Source: an uncultured delta proteobacterium
Lineage (GTDB): Bacteria > Desulfobacterota > Syntrophorhabdia > Syntrophorhabdales > Syntrophorhabdaceae
Length of the DNA stretch: 18,323 bases
Direction of reading: 5' to 3'
NCBI GenBank assembly: GCA_903872255.1
Contig: CAIQJW010000163.1
Location: 1 to 18,323, forward strand
The notes beneath the pieces were generated by a model. It saw nothing but the letters and a program-made list of their open reading frames with translations, made no database searches and was not told the DNA's origin. Positions 5,797-13,180 of the stretch are shown here, in pieces; positions within the stretch are counted from its first letter, which is position 1; each line of letters starts with the position of its first letter. A program made the position numbers and the translations under genes.

Positions 5797-6913
5797 AAAA
5801 GACAAGAAAAGCGAGGAGGAGGGTAGTAAATCTCATACCCTCCCTTTTCTTTTCTCCCTCGAAGAATTAGGTACTATCTCAAACATCCAGCCAGGAATAA
5901 TCCGGTCCTTGGAAAACGTCCTGATTGGTCACAGTTTCAGGATCCCGCGCTATTATCTTGATCTTATTGATTTTAAAGACCCCTGCTGTCCGATCAAGGG
6001 GCAGGCGGTACCATCCTTGATGGAAGCGCAGAAGTCAGGGCACGACGACCCGCTGAACGAAGCGGAATTCTCGGTGACGCCCATTCTGATAAGACGGCAT
6101 CCCGACCGTTGCGTCTTTCTCGTGAGCTCTGAATGCGCCATGTACTGCCGGTTCTGCAATCGAAGGCGTTTTGCCGGGAAGGCTTTCGACCCGGAGCCGT
6201 ACATCGAAGAATCTCTTTCATATATTGAAAGCGATGCGCGTATCCGGGAGGTCATTTTATCGGGCGGCGATCCCCTTATGCTCGACCCGGACAAACTGCG
6301 TTCGATCCTTTCACGATTGCGCTCGATGAAAAGGCAGCTGACCATCCGGTTAAGCACGCGATTGCCCGTTGTTTATCCTGAAGGGCTCACCGCGGGCCAC
6401 CTCAAGGCGATCAAAGACGCCTCGCCGGTTTGGGTCATAATCCATATAAATCATCCACGGGAAATTACACGGCAATTCTTAAAAAAGATCGATAGTCTCC
6501 GAAAGTGCGGCGCATCTATGGTCAGCCAGACCGTCCTGCTTCGGAATATCAACGATTGCCCTCACATTCTTTTAAGCCTTTTTGAGTCTCTTATCGAAAC
6601 GGGCATCAAGCCGTACTATCTGTTCCAGCTCGACGACGTCAGCGGGGCGTCCCATTTCAAGGTGAGATTAAGTCGAGGCCGCGAGATCATGACGTTCCTG
6701 CAGCTAAACGCTTCAGGACTCGCTATGCCCCGATATGCGCTTGATATCCCGGGTGGACTGGGGAAAATACCGGTCGATCCGGAGCATGTTCAATTCCTGG
6801 AAAAGACGACGACGGTCAGGCTTACAAGCCCTGCCGGCAAAACAGGCTATTACAACGATGATGCCGAAGAAAGCCGATGCATGAAATGCGGGAGATGTAG
6901 AGAAGACGGGTAA
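5711..6913 (+). CDS. kamA: Lysine 2,3-aminomutase-family (KamA/EpmB) radical SAM enzyme; start uncertain
   Basis: This radical SAM, PLP-dependent aminomutase of the KamA family is up to 400 residues long. With numbering from 5711, the SAM cluster motif is CAMYCRFC (C142, C146, C149). The PLP lysine lies in PGGLGK (K352). Asp308 (FQLDD) and Asp345 (ALDIPGG) match the two aspartates that hold the lysine side chain in lysine 2,3-aminomutase and are replaced in the glutamate enzyme. C390, C393 and C396 form a C-terminal CxxCxxC, probably a zinc site. The substrate is therefore likely free lysine or a lysine-like amino group. No EF-P, EpmA or AblB acetyltransferase gene is adjacent, so beta-lysine osmolyte versus EF-P modification is open. 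The only upstream ATG (5711) overlaps pal by 86 nt and lacks a Shine-Dalgarno. Family-like sequence starts near 5840, and the next good candidate is TTG 5909. Confidence 0.87.
   Translation: MAKKNRLIRDATKQLGRKTEEHIFWRSSKKDKKSEEEGSKSHTLPFLFSLEELGTISNIQPGIIRSLENVLIGHSFRIPRYYLDLIDFKDPCCPIKGQAVPSLMEAQKSGHDDPLNEAEFSVTPILIRRHPDRCVFLVSSECAMYCRFCNRRRFAGKAFDPEPYIEESLSYIESDARIREVILSGGDPLMLDPDKLRSILSRLRSMKRQLTIRLSTRLPVVYPEGLTAGHLKAIKDASPVWVIIHINHPREITRQFLKKIDSLRKCGASMVSQTVLLRNINDCPHILLSLFESLIETGIKPYYLFQLDDVSGASHFKVRLSRGREIMTFLQLNASGLAMPRYALDIPGGLGKIPVDPEHVQFLEKTTTVRLTSPAGKTGYYNDDAEESRCMKCGRCREDG
5818..5850 (+). terminator. Terminator-like hairpin after pal, inside the kamA reading frame
   Basis: GGAGGGTA (5818-5825) pairs perfectly with TACCCTCC (5836-5843) around a 10-nt loop, followed by the pyrimidine/T-rich CTTTTCTTTT. 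It sits 21 nt after the pal stop codon. The left arm also forms an apparent Shine-Dalgarno (GAGGAGGAGGG, 5813-5823). The stem core GAGGGTA/TACCCTC is the same as in the terminator at 5232-5272. Confidence 0.6.
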
Positions 6914-6915
6914 TG

Positions 6916-6974
6916 GGTTAGGGGTTATGGGTGATGAGATTTTTTCTATAACCTATTACCCATCACCTATAACC
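6916..6974. repeat. Imperfect inverted repeat between convergent kamA and pgsA
   Basis: Arms at 6916-6938 and 6952-6974 match at 17 of 23 positions, around a 13-nt T-rich centre. Both arms are made of iterated GGTTA / GGTGATGGGTAA-type words. It begins three bases after the kamA stop, and its right arm contains the last codons and the stop of pgsA. It could act as a bidirectional terminator, but the internal iteration resembles the repeat at 2413-2506. Confidence 0.7.
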
Positions 6975-7519
6975 TCTTTTCTCGGTTTAAATATGGCGGT
7001 AATATAATTTATGGCGGAATACATGCTGAAAAACAGGGCGGCGTACATAACGTAGAGGCCGATCTTGTTTATCAGGTTTGTGGGGTTCCGGTCGAGAAGG
7101 ATGCACGCAATGCCGACGATTTGCAGTGTCGTCTTCAGCTTTCCGGTGAAGGAGGGGTATATCGTTATCCCTTCGATCGCGTAGAATGATCTCAGGCCGT
7201 TTATGACGAATTCCCGGCACACGAGAATGATCGTGATCCACAAGGGAACACTGTGATAATATGTCAGCGCTATCAGGACCGAAGACACGAGCAGTTTATC
7301 GGCTATTGGATCGAGATACAATCCGAATTTTGATGTCAGCTTATATCGGCGCGCGACAAAACCATCGAGACCGTCGGTTATCCCTGCCAGAATAAACAAG
7401 ACGAACGCGACGTATTCCCGCTCGATAAAAAATATTATTATCGGGATAAATAAAATACGGATGTAACACAACCTGTTTGGAAGTGTCCACAGATGCAGCT
7501 GCTCGTCTTTGGCCTTCAT
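6956..7519 (-). CDS. pgsA: CDP-diacylglycerol--glycerol-3-phosphate 3-phosphatidyltransferase
   Basis: This 187-residue integral membrane enzyme makes phosphatidylglycerol phosphate from CDP-diacylglycerol and glycerol-3-phosphate, the committed step to PG and cardiolipin. The complete CDP-alcohol phosphotransferase motif is present with exact spacing: D49, D52, G53, A56, R57, G66, D70 and D74 (DGLDGFVARR ... GLYLDPIAD). About five to six hydrophobic helices are visible, and the N-terminal LPNRLCYIRILFIP block is typical of PgsA. The ATG at 7519-7517 shares its A with the TGA stop of the upstream transglycosylase (TGATG), indicating translational coupling. A TTG three bases earlier is also possible. 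The last residues (VIGDG) and stop codon are encoded by the right arm of the inverted repeat at 6916-6974, so the C-terminus may have been reshaped by that repeat. Confidence 0.94.
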   Translation of the reverse strand: MKAKDEQLHLWTLPNRLCYIRILFIPIIIFFIEREYVAFVLFILAGITDGLDGFVARRYKLTSKFGLYLDPIADKLLVSSVLIALTYYHSVPLWITIILVCREFVINGLRSFYAIEGITIYPSFTGKLKTTLQIVGIACILLDRNPTNLINKIGLYVMYAALFFSMYSAINYITAIFKPRKEVIGDG

Positions 7520-8094
7520 CAATTCTTCTTGAATGAATGGTAATACGATTTGACTCGCTGAACGTATGTTCGTGTTTCTTCATATGGCGGGATATTCATA
7601 TTATATTCTTTTACCCGGCCGGGCCCCGCGTTATACGCCGCGAGCATGAGGTCGAGGTTGCCGCCAAATGTTTCGTCAAGATATTTCAAGTATTTCGTAC
7701 CGCCACGGATATTGTCGTCAGGATCGAAAGGATTGTCAACCTTCATTAACCGGGCAGTGTCCGGCATTAGCTGCATAAGTCCTTGTGCGCCTTTATGCGA
7801 CATGGCGTTAGGGTTAAAATTGGACTCCGCCTTCATGACCGCCTTTATGAGGTTTGGATCTATCCCGTGCAGTTGTGCGGCGCGCTCGATGATCCCGTCA
7901 TAGGCCGTATTATTGAAAACCCGCGATACGACGTACTTAATACGGTCAGATATTACTACACGAAAGTTTTTTCCATGAGGTATGATATTTGTAAAATGCG
8001 ATATTCCGTTATCGTCAATATACGTGTATATAGCGGGATACGCCGTCAGAGGCACAAGGCACAAAACTATCATCAATGCTCCGCGTAGGGTCAT
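7519..8094 (-). CDS. Lytic transglycosylase (SLT domain) with N-terminal DUF4124-like segment
   Basis: This 191-residue exported protein has a signal peptide (MTLRGALMIVLCLVPLTAYPA) followed by a short DUF4124-type strand (IYTYIDDNGISHFTNI) and a C-terminal family 1 lytic transglycosylase domain. The catalytic Glu90 is in KAVMKAESNFNPNAMS, followed by the characteristic KGAQGLMQLMPDTA and AYNAGPGRV motifs. Such enzymes cleave peptidoglycan glycan strands with formation of 1,6-anhydro-MurNAc in the periplasm. There is no lipobox, so it is probably soluble or loosely held. The ATG at 8094 is divergent from the RsmI-like gene across 65 bp. Its stop overlaps the pgsA start by one base, so the two form an operon. 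Confidence 0.92.
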   Translation of the reverse strand: MTLRGALMIVLCLVPLTAYPAIYTYIDDNGISHFTNIIPHGKNFRVVISDRIKYVVSRVFNNTAYDGIIERAAQLHGIDPNLIKAVMKAESNFNPNAMSHKGAQGLMQLMPDTARLMKVDNPFDPDDNIRGGTKYLKYLDETFGGNLDLMLAAYNAGPGRVKEYNMNIPPYEETRTYVQRVKSYYHSFKKN

Positions 8095-8159
8095 GGTTCT
8101 ATTTTCTTAAACTTTTTCCCCCTTGTCAAGATGTTTGGACTGTACTATGCTTGATACGC

Positions 8160-8843
8160 ATGAGTATACAAGGCATCCTTTACGTGGTGGCAACGCCGAT
8201 CGGTAATCTCGGAGATATCACCTTAAGGGCGATCGAGATCCTGAAAGAGGCCGACATCGTGGTCGCAGAAAGTACCTCGCGGGCGCTGAAGCTCTTCAGC
8301 CATTACGGGATAAAGAAGCCGATCGTTACCGTGAGCAGTTATAACGAAGAGAGGCGATCGGCATCTTTGATAAGAAACCTGAAGGCAGGGATGAATGTTG
8401 CGCTTATCACGAGCGCAGGAACCCCGTGCATATCAGACCCCGGCAGTATCCTGGTGGCGAGGTGTGTCGAAGAGGGCATCGATGTATGCCCGATCCCGGG
8501 TGCAAGCGCGGTAGTCTCGCTTGTATCGATCTCGGGCCTCTTCGCTGACCGGTTTCTGTTTTACGGCTTTCTTCCCCTCAAGAAGGGAAAGCGGAAAAAA
8601 GTGCTCCAGGAACTCGCATTATTCCCCTATCCTGTAGTTTTTTATGAATCACCGCGAAGGATAGAAGAGACACTCGGGTTTGTTCTCGACATCCTGGGCG
8701 ATCGTAAAATAGTGGTCTCCAAGGAGATGACCAAACTGTTCGAAAGGACATACCGGGGCACCGTAAGCGAGGTGATAGATCTCATTTCGGCGGACGAAAA
8801 GCTCGGCGAATACGCTTTTATAGTGGCAGGCAAAGATAAATAG
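8160..8843 (+). CDS. RsmI-like tetrapyrrole-methylase-family methyltransferase, short and divergent
   Basis: This 227-residue protein aligns with RsmI, the SAM enzyme that 2'-O-methylates C1402 of 16S rRNA. It shows LYVVATPIGNLGDITLRA at the N-terminus, SAGTPCISDPG near 85-95, PIPGASAVVS, FYGFLPLKKGKRKK and FYESPRRIEETL. Three things differ from canonical RsmI. The EDTR motif is ESTS (residues 37-40). DAGTP is SAGTP (Ser85). The protein also stops at 227 residues, where typical RsmI (about 275-290) has a further C-terminal helical domain. The ATG at 8160 is chosen because the family begins a few residues before LYVVATPIGNLGD. An upstream in-frame ATG at 8076 would add 28 unrelated residues overlapping the divergent gene. 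It may be a working short RsmI or a diverged paralogue. Confidence 0.85.
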   Translation: MSIQGILYVVATPIGNLGDITLRAIEILKEADIVVAESTSRALKLFSHYGIKKPIVTVSSYNEERRSASLIRNLKAGMNVALITSAGTPCISDPGSILVARCVEEGIDVCPIPGASAVVSLVSISGLFADRFLFYGFLPLKKGKRKKVLQELALFPYPVVFYESPRRIEETLGFVLDILGDRKIVVSKEMTKLFERTYRGTVSEVIDLISADEKLGEYAFIVAGKDK

Positions 8844-8865
8844 AGGGTTCCCCGCCCGATTTTCA

Positions 8866-8894
8866 TTGAATAAACACCACTAGACCAGCATAAT
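8866..8894 (+). promoter_or_regulatory. Putative sigma-70 promoter of glgC
   Basis: TTGAAT at 8866-8871 is separated by exactly 17 bp from CATAAT at 8889-8894. Transcription would begin near 8901, only about 5 nt before the first glgC ATG (8906) and 20 nt before the second (8921). The region lies between the rsmI-like stop and glgC. Confidence 0.5.
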
Positions 8895-8905
8895 AATATA
8901 AGAAG

Positions 8906-10135
8906 ATGAGAACAAGGATAATGCATAAGACGGTTGCGTTCGTGCTGGCTGGCGGTGCCGGCGAGCGATTGAATCCGCTTACACGGGACAGGGCTAAGCC
9001 TGCCGTTATTTTCGGAGGAAAGTACCGCATTATCGATTTTACCCTGAGCAATTGTCTCAATTCGGGAATCAGAAAGATCTTTGTGCTCCCTCAATACAAA
9101 TCTTACTCGCTCATCGAGCATATCCGGGACGCCTGGAGCATACTGAACCCTGAACTCGGCGAATATGTATCGAACCTTCCGCCGCAGATGAGGGTGAGCG
9201 AAGAATGGTATCGGGGCACGGCCGATGCCGTCTATCAGAACCTTTATCACTTAAAACAGGTCGATGCAGACAATGTTGTTATTTTATCGGCCGACCATAT
9301 TTACAAAATGGATTACAGCAATTTTGTGCGGTATCACCAGAGTAAAAAGGCTGACATGACAATTTCCTCGATCGAGGTCGATGTTGAGGACGCCTCGCGT
9401 TTCGGGGTCATCGAGGCCGGACCGGATTCCAGGGTCACCGGTTTTGAGGAAAAACCGGACAGTCCTAAATCCCTGCCGGGAAAGCCCGGCCGTGCATCGG
9501 TTTCAATGGGCGTTTACGTTTTCAGGCGCGACGTCCTCATCGATATGCTTATGAAAGATGCCGCCCGCGAAGATTCGCTGCACGACTTTGCGCACGATGT
9601 GATCCCCTATATGTATCCGCACCGTAACGTTGTCATATATAAATTCGGCTCAGGAAAAGGAAAGGACGAAAAATACTGGAGAGATATAGGGACTATCGAT
9701 GCATACTGGAGGGCCAACATGGATCTTGCCTCGGTGACCCCGGAATTTAATCTCTACGATCATAACTGGCCGATACGGACATACCAGGGCCAGTATCCCC
9801 CCGCCAAGACCGTTTTTGCCGATGAAAAAACGGGCAGGGCCGGCAAGGCCCTCGACTCGGTGATCTGCGGCGGTGTTATAATTAGCGGCGGGAAGGTGTC
9901 TACTTCCATTTTATCGCCGGGCGTGCGCATCAACAGCTATGCCGAAGTGAGCGAATCGATACTTTTCCATAATGTCGTTATCGGGATGCACGCGAAGGTG
10001 CGAAGGGCCATCATCGACAAAGGGGTCAGGGTGCCTGACGGGATGAAAATAGGTTATGACCTCGAGAAAGACCGAAAAAGGTTTTACGTAACAGAGGAAG
10101 GGATAGTAGTCATCGCAAAAGGCGAAATACTGTAA
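8906..10135 (+). CDS. glgC: Glucose-1-phosphate adenylyltransferase (ADP-glucose pyrophosphorylase)
   Basis: This 409-residue enzyme makes ADP-glucose from glucose-1-phosphate and ATP, the committed step of bacterial glycogen synthesis. The N-terminal nucleotidyltransferase has FVLAGGAGERLNPLTRDRAKPAV, the GGKYRIIDFTLSNCLNSGI block, WYRGTADAVYQN, the SADHIYKMDY metal-site region, FEEKP (substrate-binding Glu/Lys) and YWRDIGTIDAYWRANMDL. The C-terminal quarter is the left-handed beta-helix with hexapeptide-like repeats (ILSPGVRINSYAEVSESILFHNVVIG). Length matches the family. ATG 8906 gives MRTRIMHK and ATG 8921 gives MHK. Neither has a well-spaced Shine-Dalgarno, so the first few residues are uncertain. 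Other glycogen genes (glgA, glgB) are not in the window. Confidence 0.97.
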   Translation: MRTRIMHKTVAFVLAGGAGERLNPLTRDRAKPAVIFGGKYRIIDFTLSNCLNSGIRKIFVLPQYKSYSLIEHIRDAWSILNPELGEYVSNLPPQMRVSEEWYRGTADAVYQNLYHLKQVDADNVVILSADHIYKMDYSNFVRYHQSKKADMTISSIEVDVEDASRFGVIEAGPDSRVTGFEEKPDSPKSLPGKPGRASVSMGVYVFRRDVLIDMLMKDAAREDSLHDFAHDVIPYMYPHRNVVIYKFGSGKGKDEKYWRDIGTIDAYWRANMDLASVTPEFNLYDHNWPIRTYQGQYPPAKTVFADEKTGRAGKALDSVICGGVIISGGKVSTSILSPGVRINSYAEVSESILFHNVVIGMHAKVRRAIIDKGVRVPDGMKIGYDLEKDRKRFYVTEEGIVVIAKGEIL

Positions 10136-10169
10136 TTCCCCCACCCACCGTCCTTCCGCCCGGAATAGC

Positions 10170-11138
10170 CTACATTTCCCGTTTGAGCATGTAGTCGGCG
10201 AGTTCCAGCAATGCCTTTTTGTATTGCGATGAAGGGAAAATATCGAGGTGCTTCTTTGCCTTGTTGAGGTGCTTTTCTGTTGCGTCGATCGTGTAGGCGA
10301 TGCCGCCATTTTTTTCAATTATTTTCAGGACCCGGCTGAAATCACGCCGTGTTATTTTTTGCTTGGCGAAGATGGATTCTATATAGGCAGCATCCGTTTG
10401 ACTGGAGTTTTTCAGGACATGAATAAGAGGGAGGGTGAGCTTTCCTTCCTTGAGGTCTGTGCCGACGTGTTTTCCCAGCACATCGTTATATGATGTGTAG
10501 TCGAGTACGTCATCCATAAGCTGGAAGGCGATCCCCAGGCTATAGCCGAAATTTCTGAGCGCTTTTCTCTCATTCTGCGGGCGATCTCCGAGAATAGCGC
10601 CAATCTCGCACGCGGCGCCGAAAAGAACGGCTGTCTTATTTCCGATTATCTCGTAGTAATCCTTTTCCGTCGTACCCACATCGGCTGTCTTGATTATTTC
10701 CAGGATCTCCCCCTCGGACAGGGCGGTCGTTACCTGCGAGATCGTTTTAAGTATTTCGTTGTTCCCGTCCCGGGACATCAACTCAAAGGAGCGCGAGTAA
10801 AGGAAATCGCCAACGAGCACGCTCGGCTCGTTGCCCCAGACGGTATTCACCGTCGAGAGCCCGCGCCGGGTCTCTGCGTTATCCACGACATCATCGTGGA
10901 GAAGTGTGGCTGTATGGATAAATTCTATTATGGCGGCGTAGGCGATATGTTTTTTTCCTCTGTAGCCGCATAATTTGGAGCACAGCATTACGAGGACCGG
11001 CCGGACCCTTTTGCCTCCCGATCTAATAATGTATGTGACGATCTCCTTGATGTAGGTAACGCGCGTGCTCAGCAGTCCGTCAATAGATGATTCGAGCTTA
11101 TCAAGGTCTTTCTGAATGATCTTCGTGAATCCAGACAT
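10170..11138 (-). CDS. Long-chain polyprenyl diphosphate synthase (octaprenyl/heptaprenyl type)
   Basis: This 322-residue trans-isoprenyl diphosphate synthase extends farnesyl or geranyl diphosphate with isopentenyl diphosphate, typically for quinone side chains. The GGKRVRPVLV block is present near 41-50. The first aspartate-rich motif is DDVVD at 82-86 (LLHDDVVDNAETRRG), and the second is MDDVLDY (D209, D210, D213). The residue five positions before the first motif is small (Ala77), which agrees with a long-chain product, although exact length cannot be read. The ATG at 11138 follows a TGAGGA Shine-Dalgarno that lies in the 3' end of the TrmN6-like gene, two bases away. It is the last gene of a three-gene minus-strand run and convergent with glgC. 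No terminator is evident in the 34-bp gap. Confidence 0.93.
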   Translation of the reverse strand: MSGFTKIIQKDLDKLESSIDGLLSTRVTYIKEIVTYIIRSGGKRVRPVLVMLCSKLCGYRGKKHIAYAAIIEFIHTATLLHDDVVDNAETRRGLSTVNTVWGNEPSVLVGDFLYSRSFELMSRDGNNEILKTISQVTTALSEGEILEIIKTADVGTTEKDYYEIIGNKTAVLFGAACEIGAILGDRPQNERKALRNFGYSLGIAFQLMDDVLDYTSYNDVLGKHVGTDLKEGKLTLPLIHVLKNSSQTDAAYIESIFAKQKITRRDFSRVLKIIEKNGGIAYTIDATEKHLNKAKKHLDIFPSSQYKKALLELADYMLKREM

Positions 11139-11140
11139 GG

Positions 11141-11881
11141 TTAATCCTCAAATGAATAGTATTTTTTGACTTCGTCTGAAATGGTATCTCCACTGTAAAC
11201 GTAAAGAGGTCTTTCTATTGTCACGCCCTCTCCGGCGTCTTTCAAAAACTCTGCAAGAATGAGATTTGCCTTTTCATTCTGTCGGGGATGAACGGCGCGC
11301 AGTTTCTTCAATGTTAATTTTTTTGATTGAGCGGTATGAATGAGTTCGCCGAGCCGGTGCGCCGGATATATTACATAGAAGCGTCCTTTCGCGGAAAGGA
11401 GCGAAGATGCAGCCGATGTAAGTATCTCTATATCAAGCTTCTCTTCGTAGCGCGCCAGAAAACGTGATTCATCCGGACATGTTCTCCCGCTACGCCGTTT
11501 CGTGTAGGGCGGGTTTGAAACAATAACCTGGAAGGGATGCTTCTTCATCTGAGTGATGACCGTCCTGATATCAGCGTTGATAAACCGGACGCTATCTTCG
11601 CACCGGTTCAATACCCTGTTTTTCTGTGCGGCATCAAAGAGGCCTGTTTGAAGCTCAACACCCGTCATATCGTTCGTACATCCTTTTCTTGCGATATAGA
11701 TAGGTATGATACCACAACCTGAACCGATATCCAACAGCCTTTCATGCTTTCGAAGCCGTACGAAGGAAGCGAGAAGGATCGCGTCGATAGAAAAGCGATA
11801 TCCGCGTTTTTTCTGGATGATCTTGAGCTGTTCGTTGCACAGGATATCACAAGTCTCGTCTTTTTCGACGATCTCACGCAT
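11141..11881 (-). CDS. TrmN6-like (YfiC) tRNA adenine-N6 methyltransferase
   Basis: This protein of about 246 residues has the layout of tRNA1(Val) (adenine-37-N6)-methyltransferase, a SAM-dependent enzyme that modifies tRNA. Key features are the opening IIQKKRGYRFSIDAILLASF, SAM motif I DIGSGCGIIPIYIA (51 on), a motif with acidic residue GVELQ, and the catalytic NPPY at 123-126 (VSNPPYTKRR). The C-terminal ARL/EKANLILAEF part is as in YfiC homologues. The ATG at 11881 is preferred because it overlaps the upstream DUF1015 stop by 8 nt (ATGCGTGA), a coupling arrangement. A TTG at 11896 would add five residues. The RNA target is not certain, since the family includes several COG4123 members of untested specificity. 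Confidence 0.87.
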   Translation of the reverse strand: MREIVEKDETCDILCNEQLKIIQKKRGYRFSIDAILLASFVRLRKHERLLDIGSGCGIIPIYIARKGCTNDMTGVELQTGLFDAAQKNRVLNRCEDSVRFINADIRTVITQMKKHPFQVIVSNPPYTKRRSGRTCPDESRFLARYEEKLDIEILTSAASSLLSAKGRFYVIYPAHRLGELIHTAQSKKLTLKKLRAVHPRQNEKANLILAEFLKDAGEGVTIERPLYVYSGDTISDEVKKYYSFED

Positions 11882-13085
11882 ATCTGTAAAAGACAAGCCC
11901 TGTCAAAATTTTGGGATAAAAAAACGTCGATTTGGGCGGCATATCAAGCGCGTTCTCGGCTATGTCGCGAACTTCGTCGACTGTTGTGGGAGGCAGGAAA
12001 AATGCGAGGTCAGCGGAGCCATTCATTACCGAATCTATCGACCGGCGATGGTCCTCGGTAAACGAAATATCCTCGTCTTCAATCTTCATTATACCGCGGA
12101 TAATGCCACTGTGAATGGCATTGACCTTCAATTTCCTGAGGCTGTCATGGATCGTGTCGTCATTGTAGATGGGCAGGGCAGATCTTTCGGACGCCACGTA
12201 TATGTGCCCGTGGTCATCGTTCGAGAAAAAAGCGAACGCGAGATCCAAAGAGGCGGCTACCGAGGTCAATACCGAACTTAAGGAATCCAAGCCGGTGAAT
12301 GGTATTTTTTCAATTTTCATAAAAGGCTCAAGCGTGCTGATCAGCTCCGGCAGTGAGCGTTTACGGGAAAATCGCACTAATCTGTGGTAGGGGAGTATAA
12401 TGATCCCTCTGTCATACATATCGGTCAGATAGAAGGGAGCATGGGTGACATTCAGGCGGTACGACACGTCAAGCCTGTGATGTCCGTCGGCGATGTAAAT
12501 AGTTTTTTTCTCAACGAGCGAAACCAGGGACTCGATCGATCCCTTATCGCTGATCCGGTAAAACCTGGTTTTGATGCGCTGCTCATCGGTAAAATCAAAG
12601 ATAATTTCACGGGAAGTGTTGGTAATGGCCTGACGTATCTCCTTCTCTCTGTCATCGTAGAGGCCGAAAATGAAACTGGTATATGTCTTGAGAGTCCCGA
12701 TCAGCTGCTCGCGGTCCGCTTTCGCCTTTTTCCGCGTTTGCTCGTGGGTGAGGATGCGTTTCTTGTCAAGCCTCTGAAGTGAGATGAAGCCGGTCCTCAG
12801 AAAACTGCCGGAATCTACGGTAAATTCCTGCTCGTAGACATAGACGGATTCGTGGGAGTCGGGCATGAGAATACCCTGCAAAAGCCATCCATCCATGGTA
12901 TTTCTCGCATTCTGGTACCTGTTCGTATCAGGCAGGTCGCGCGGCAGCTCAAGCCGTATTGCGTTGAAAGGGCTCCGGGCATAATAGGGATCGGTGTTTT
13001 CGATGACATCATAGGGCGGGCACACAAGGTCGGCGATGCCTTCCCTTTTGTCAGTATTGTAAAGTATGCCTTTGAATGGTTTCAT
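11874..13085 (-). CDS. DUF1015 family protein
   Basis: This 403-residue protein is of the DUF1015 (SerC-like, uncharacterised) family. Recognisable family motifs in order are CPPYDVIE at 22-29, RLELP, HEQTRKKAKADR at about 114-125, IYIADGHHRLDVSYR at 196-210, and a C-terminal MPPKSTFFYPKILTGLVF. The His pair in ADGHHR and the conserved HE.T suggest an active or metal site, but no activity is established that I can rely on. No signal peptide or membrane segment is visible, so it is probably cytoplasmic. It heads a compact minus-strand operon with the TrmN6-like and polyprenyl synthase genes, overlapping the former by 8 nt. The ATG at 13085 follows a CAGGA-type site. Its promoter region is shared, back to back, with that of tRNA-Phe. 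Confidence 0.9.
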   Translation of the reverse strand: MKPFKGILYNTDKREGIADLVCPPYDVIENTDPYYARSPFNAIRLELPRDLPDTNRYQNARNTMDGWLLQGILMPDSHESVYVYEQEFTVDSGSFLRTGFISLQRLDKKRILTHEQTRKKAKADREQLIGTLKTYTSFIFGLYDDREKEIRQAITNTSREIIFDFTDEQRIKTRFYRISDKGSIESLVSLVEKKTIYIADGHHRLDVSYRLNVTHAPFYLTDMYDRGIIILPYHRLVRFSRKRSLPELISTLEPFMKIEKIPFTGLDSLSSVLTSVAASLDLAFAFFSNDDHGHIYVASERSALPIYNDDTIHDSLRKLKVNAIHSGIIRGIMKIEDEDISFTEDHRRSIDSVMNGSADLAFFLPPTTVDEVRDIAENALDMPPKSTFFYPKILTGLVFYRYA

Positions 13086-13118
13086 TAAACGTATCCTGTC
13101 CGGAACCGGATGATGAAT

Positions 13119-13149
13119 CTGTGTAACACAGGCAAGCGGGCTGTGTCAA
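13119..13149 (-). promoter_or_regulatory. Putative DUF1015 operon promoter with CTGTGT dyad
   Basis: On the minus strand, TTGACA at 13149-13144 is followed after about 18 bp by TACACA. This weak -10 lies within a 13-bp dyad, CTGTGT-A-ACACAG at 13119-13131. The core CTGTGT is repeated at 13141-13146, overlapping the -35. This layout would fit a repressor site, but no regulator gene is near. Confidence 0.4.
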
Positions 13150-13180
13150 AAGGTTTTACTCCGGTCTTACAAGGAAACTG

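Noticed and set aside
8076..8159. Upstream extension of the RsmI-like gene from ATG 8076
   Set aside because: The 28 extra residues do not fit the family N-terminus and would overlap the divergent transglycosylase start. ATG 8160 gives the usual beginning.
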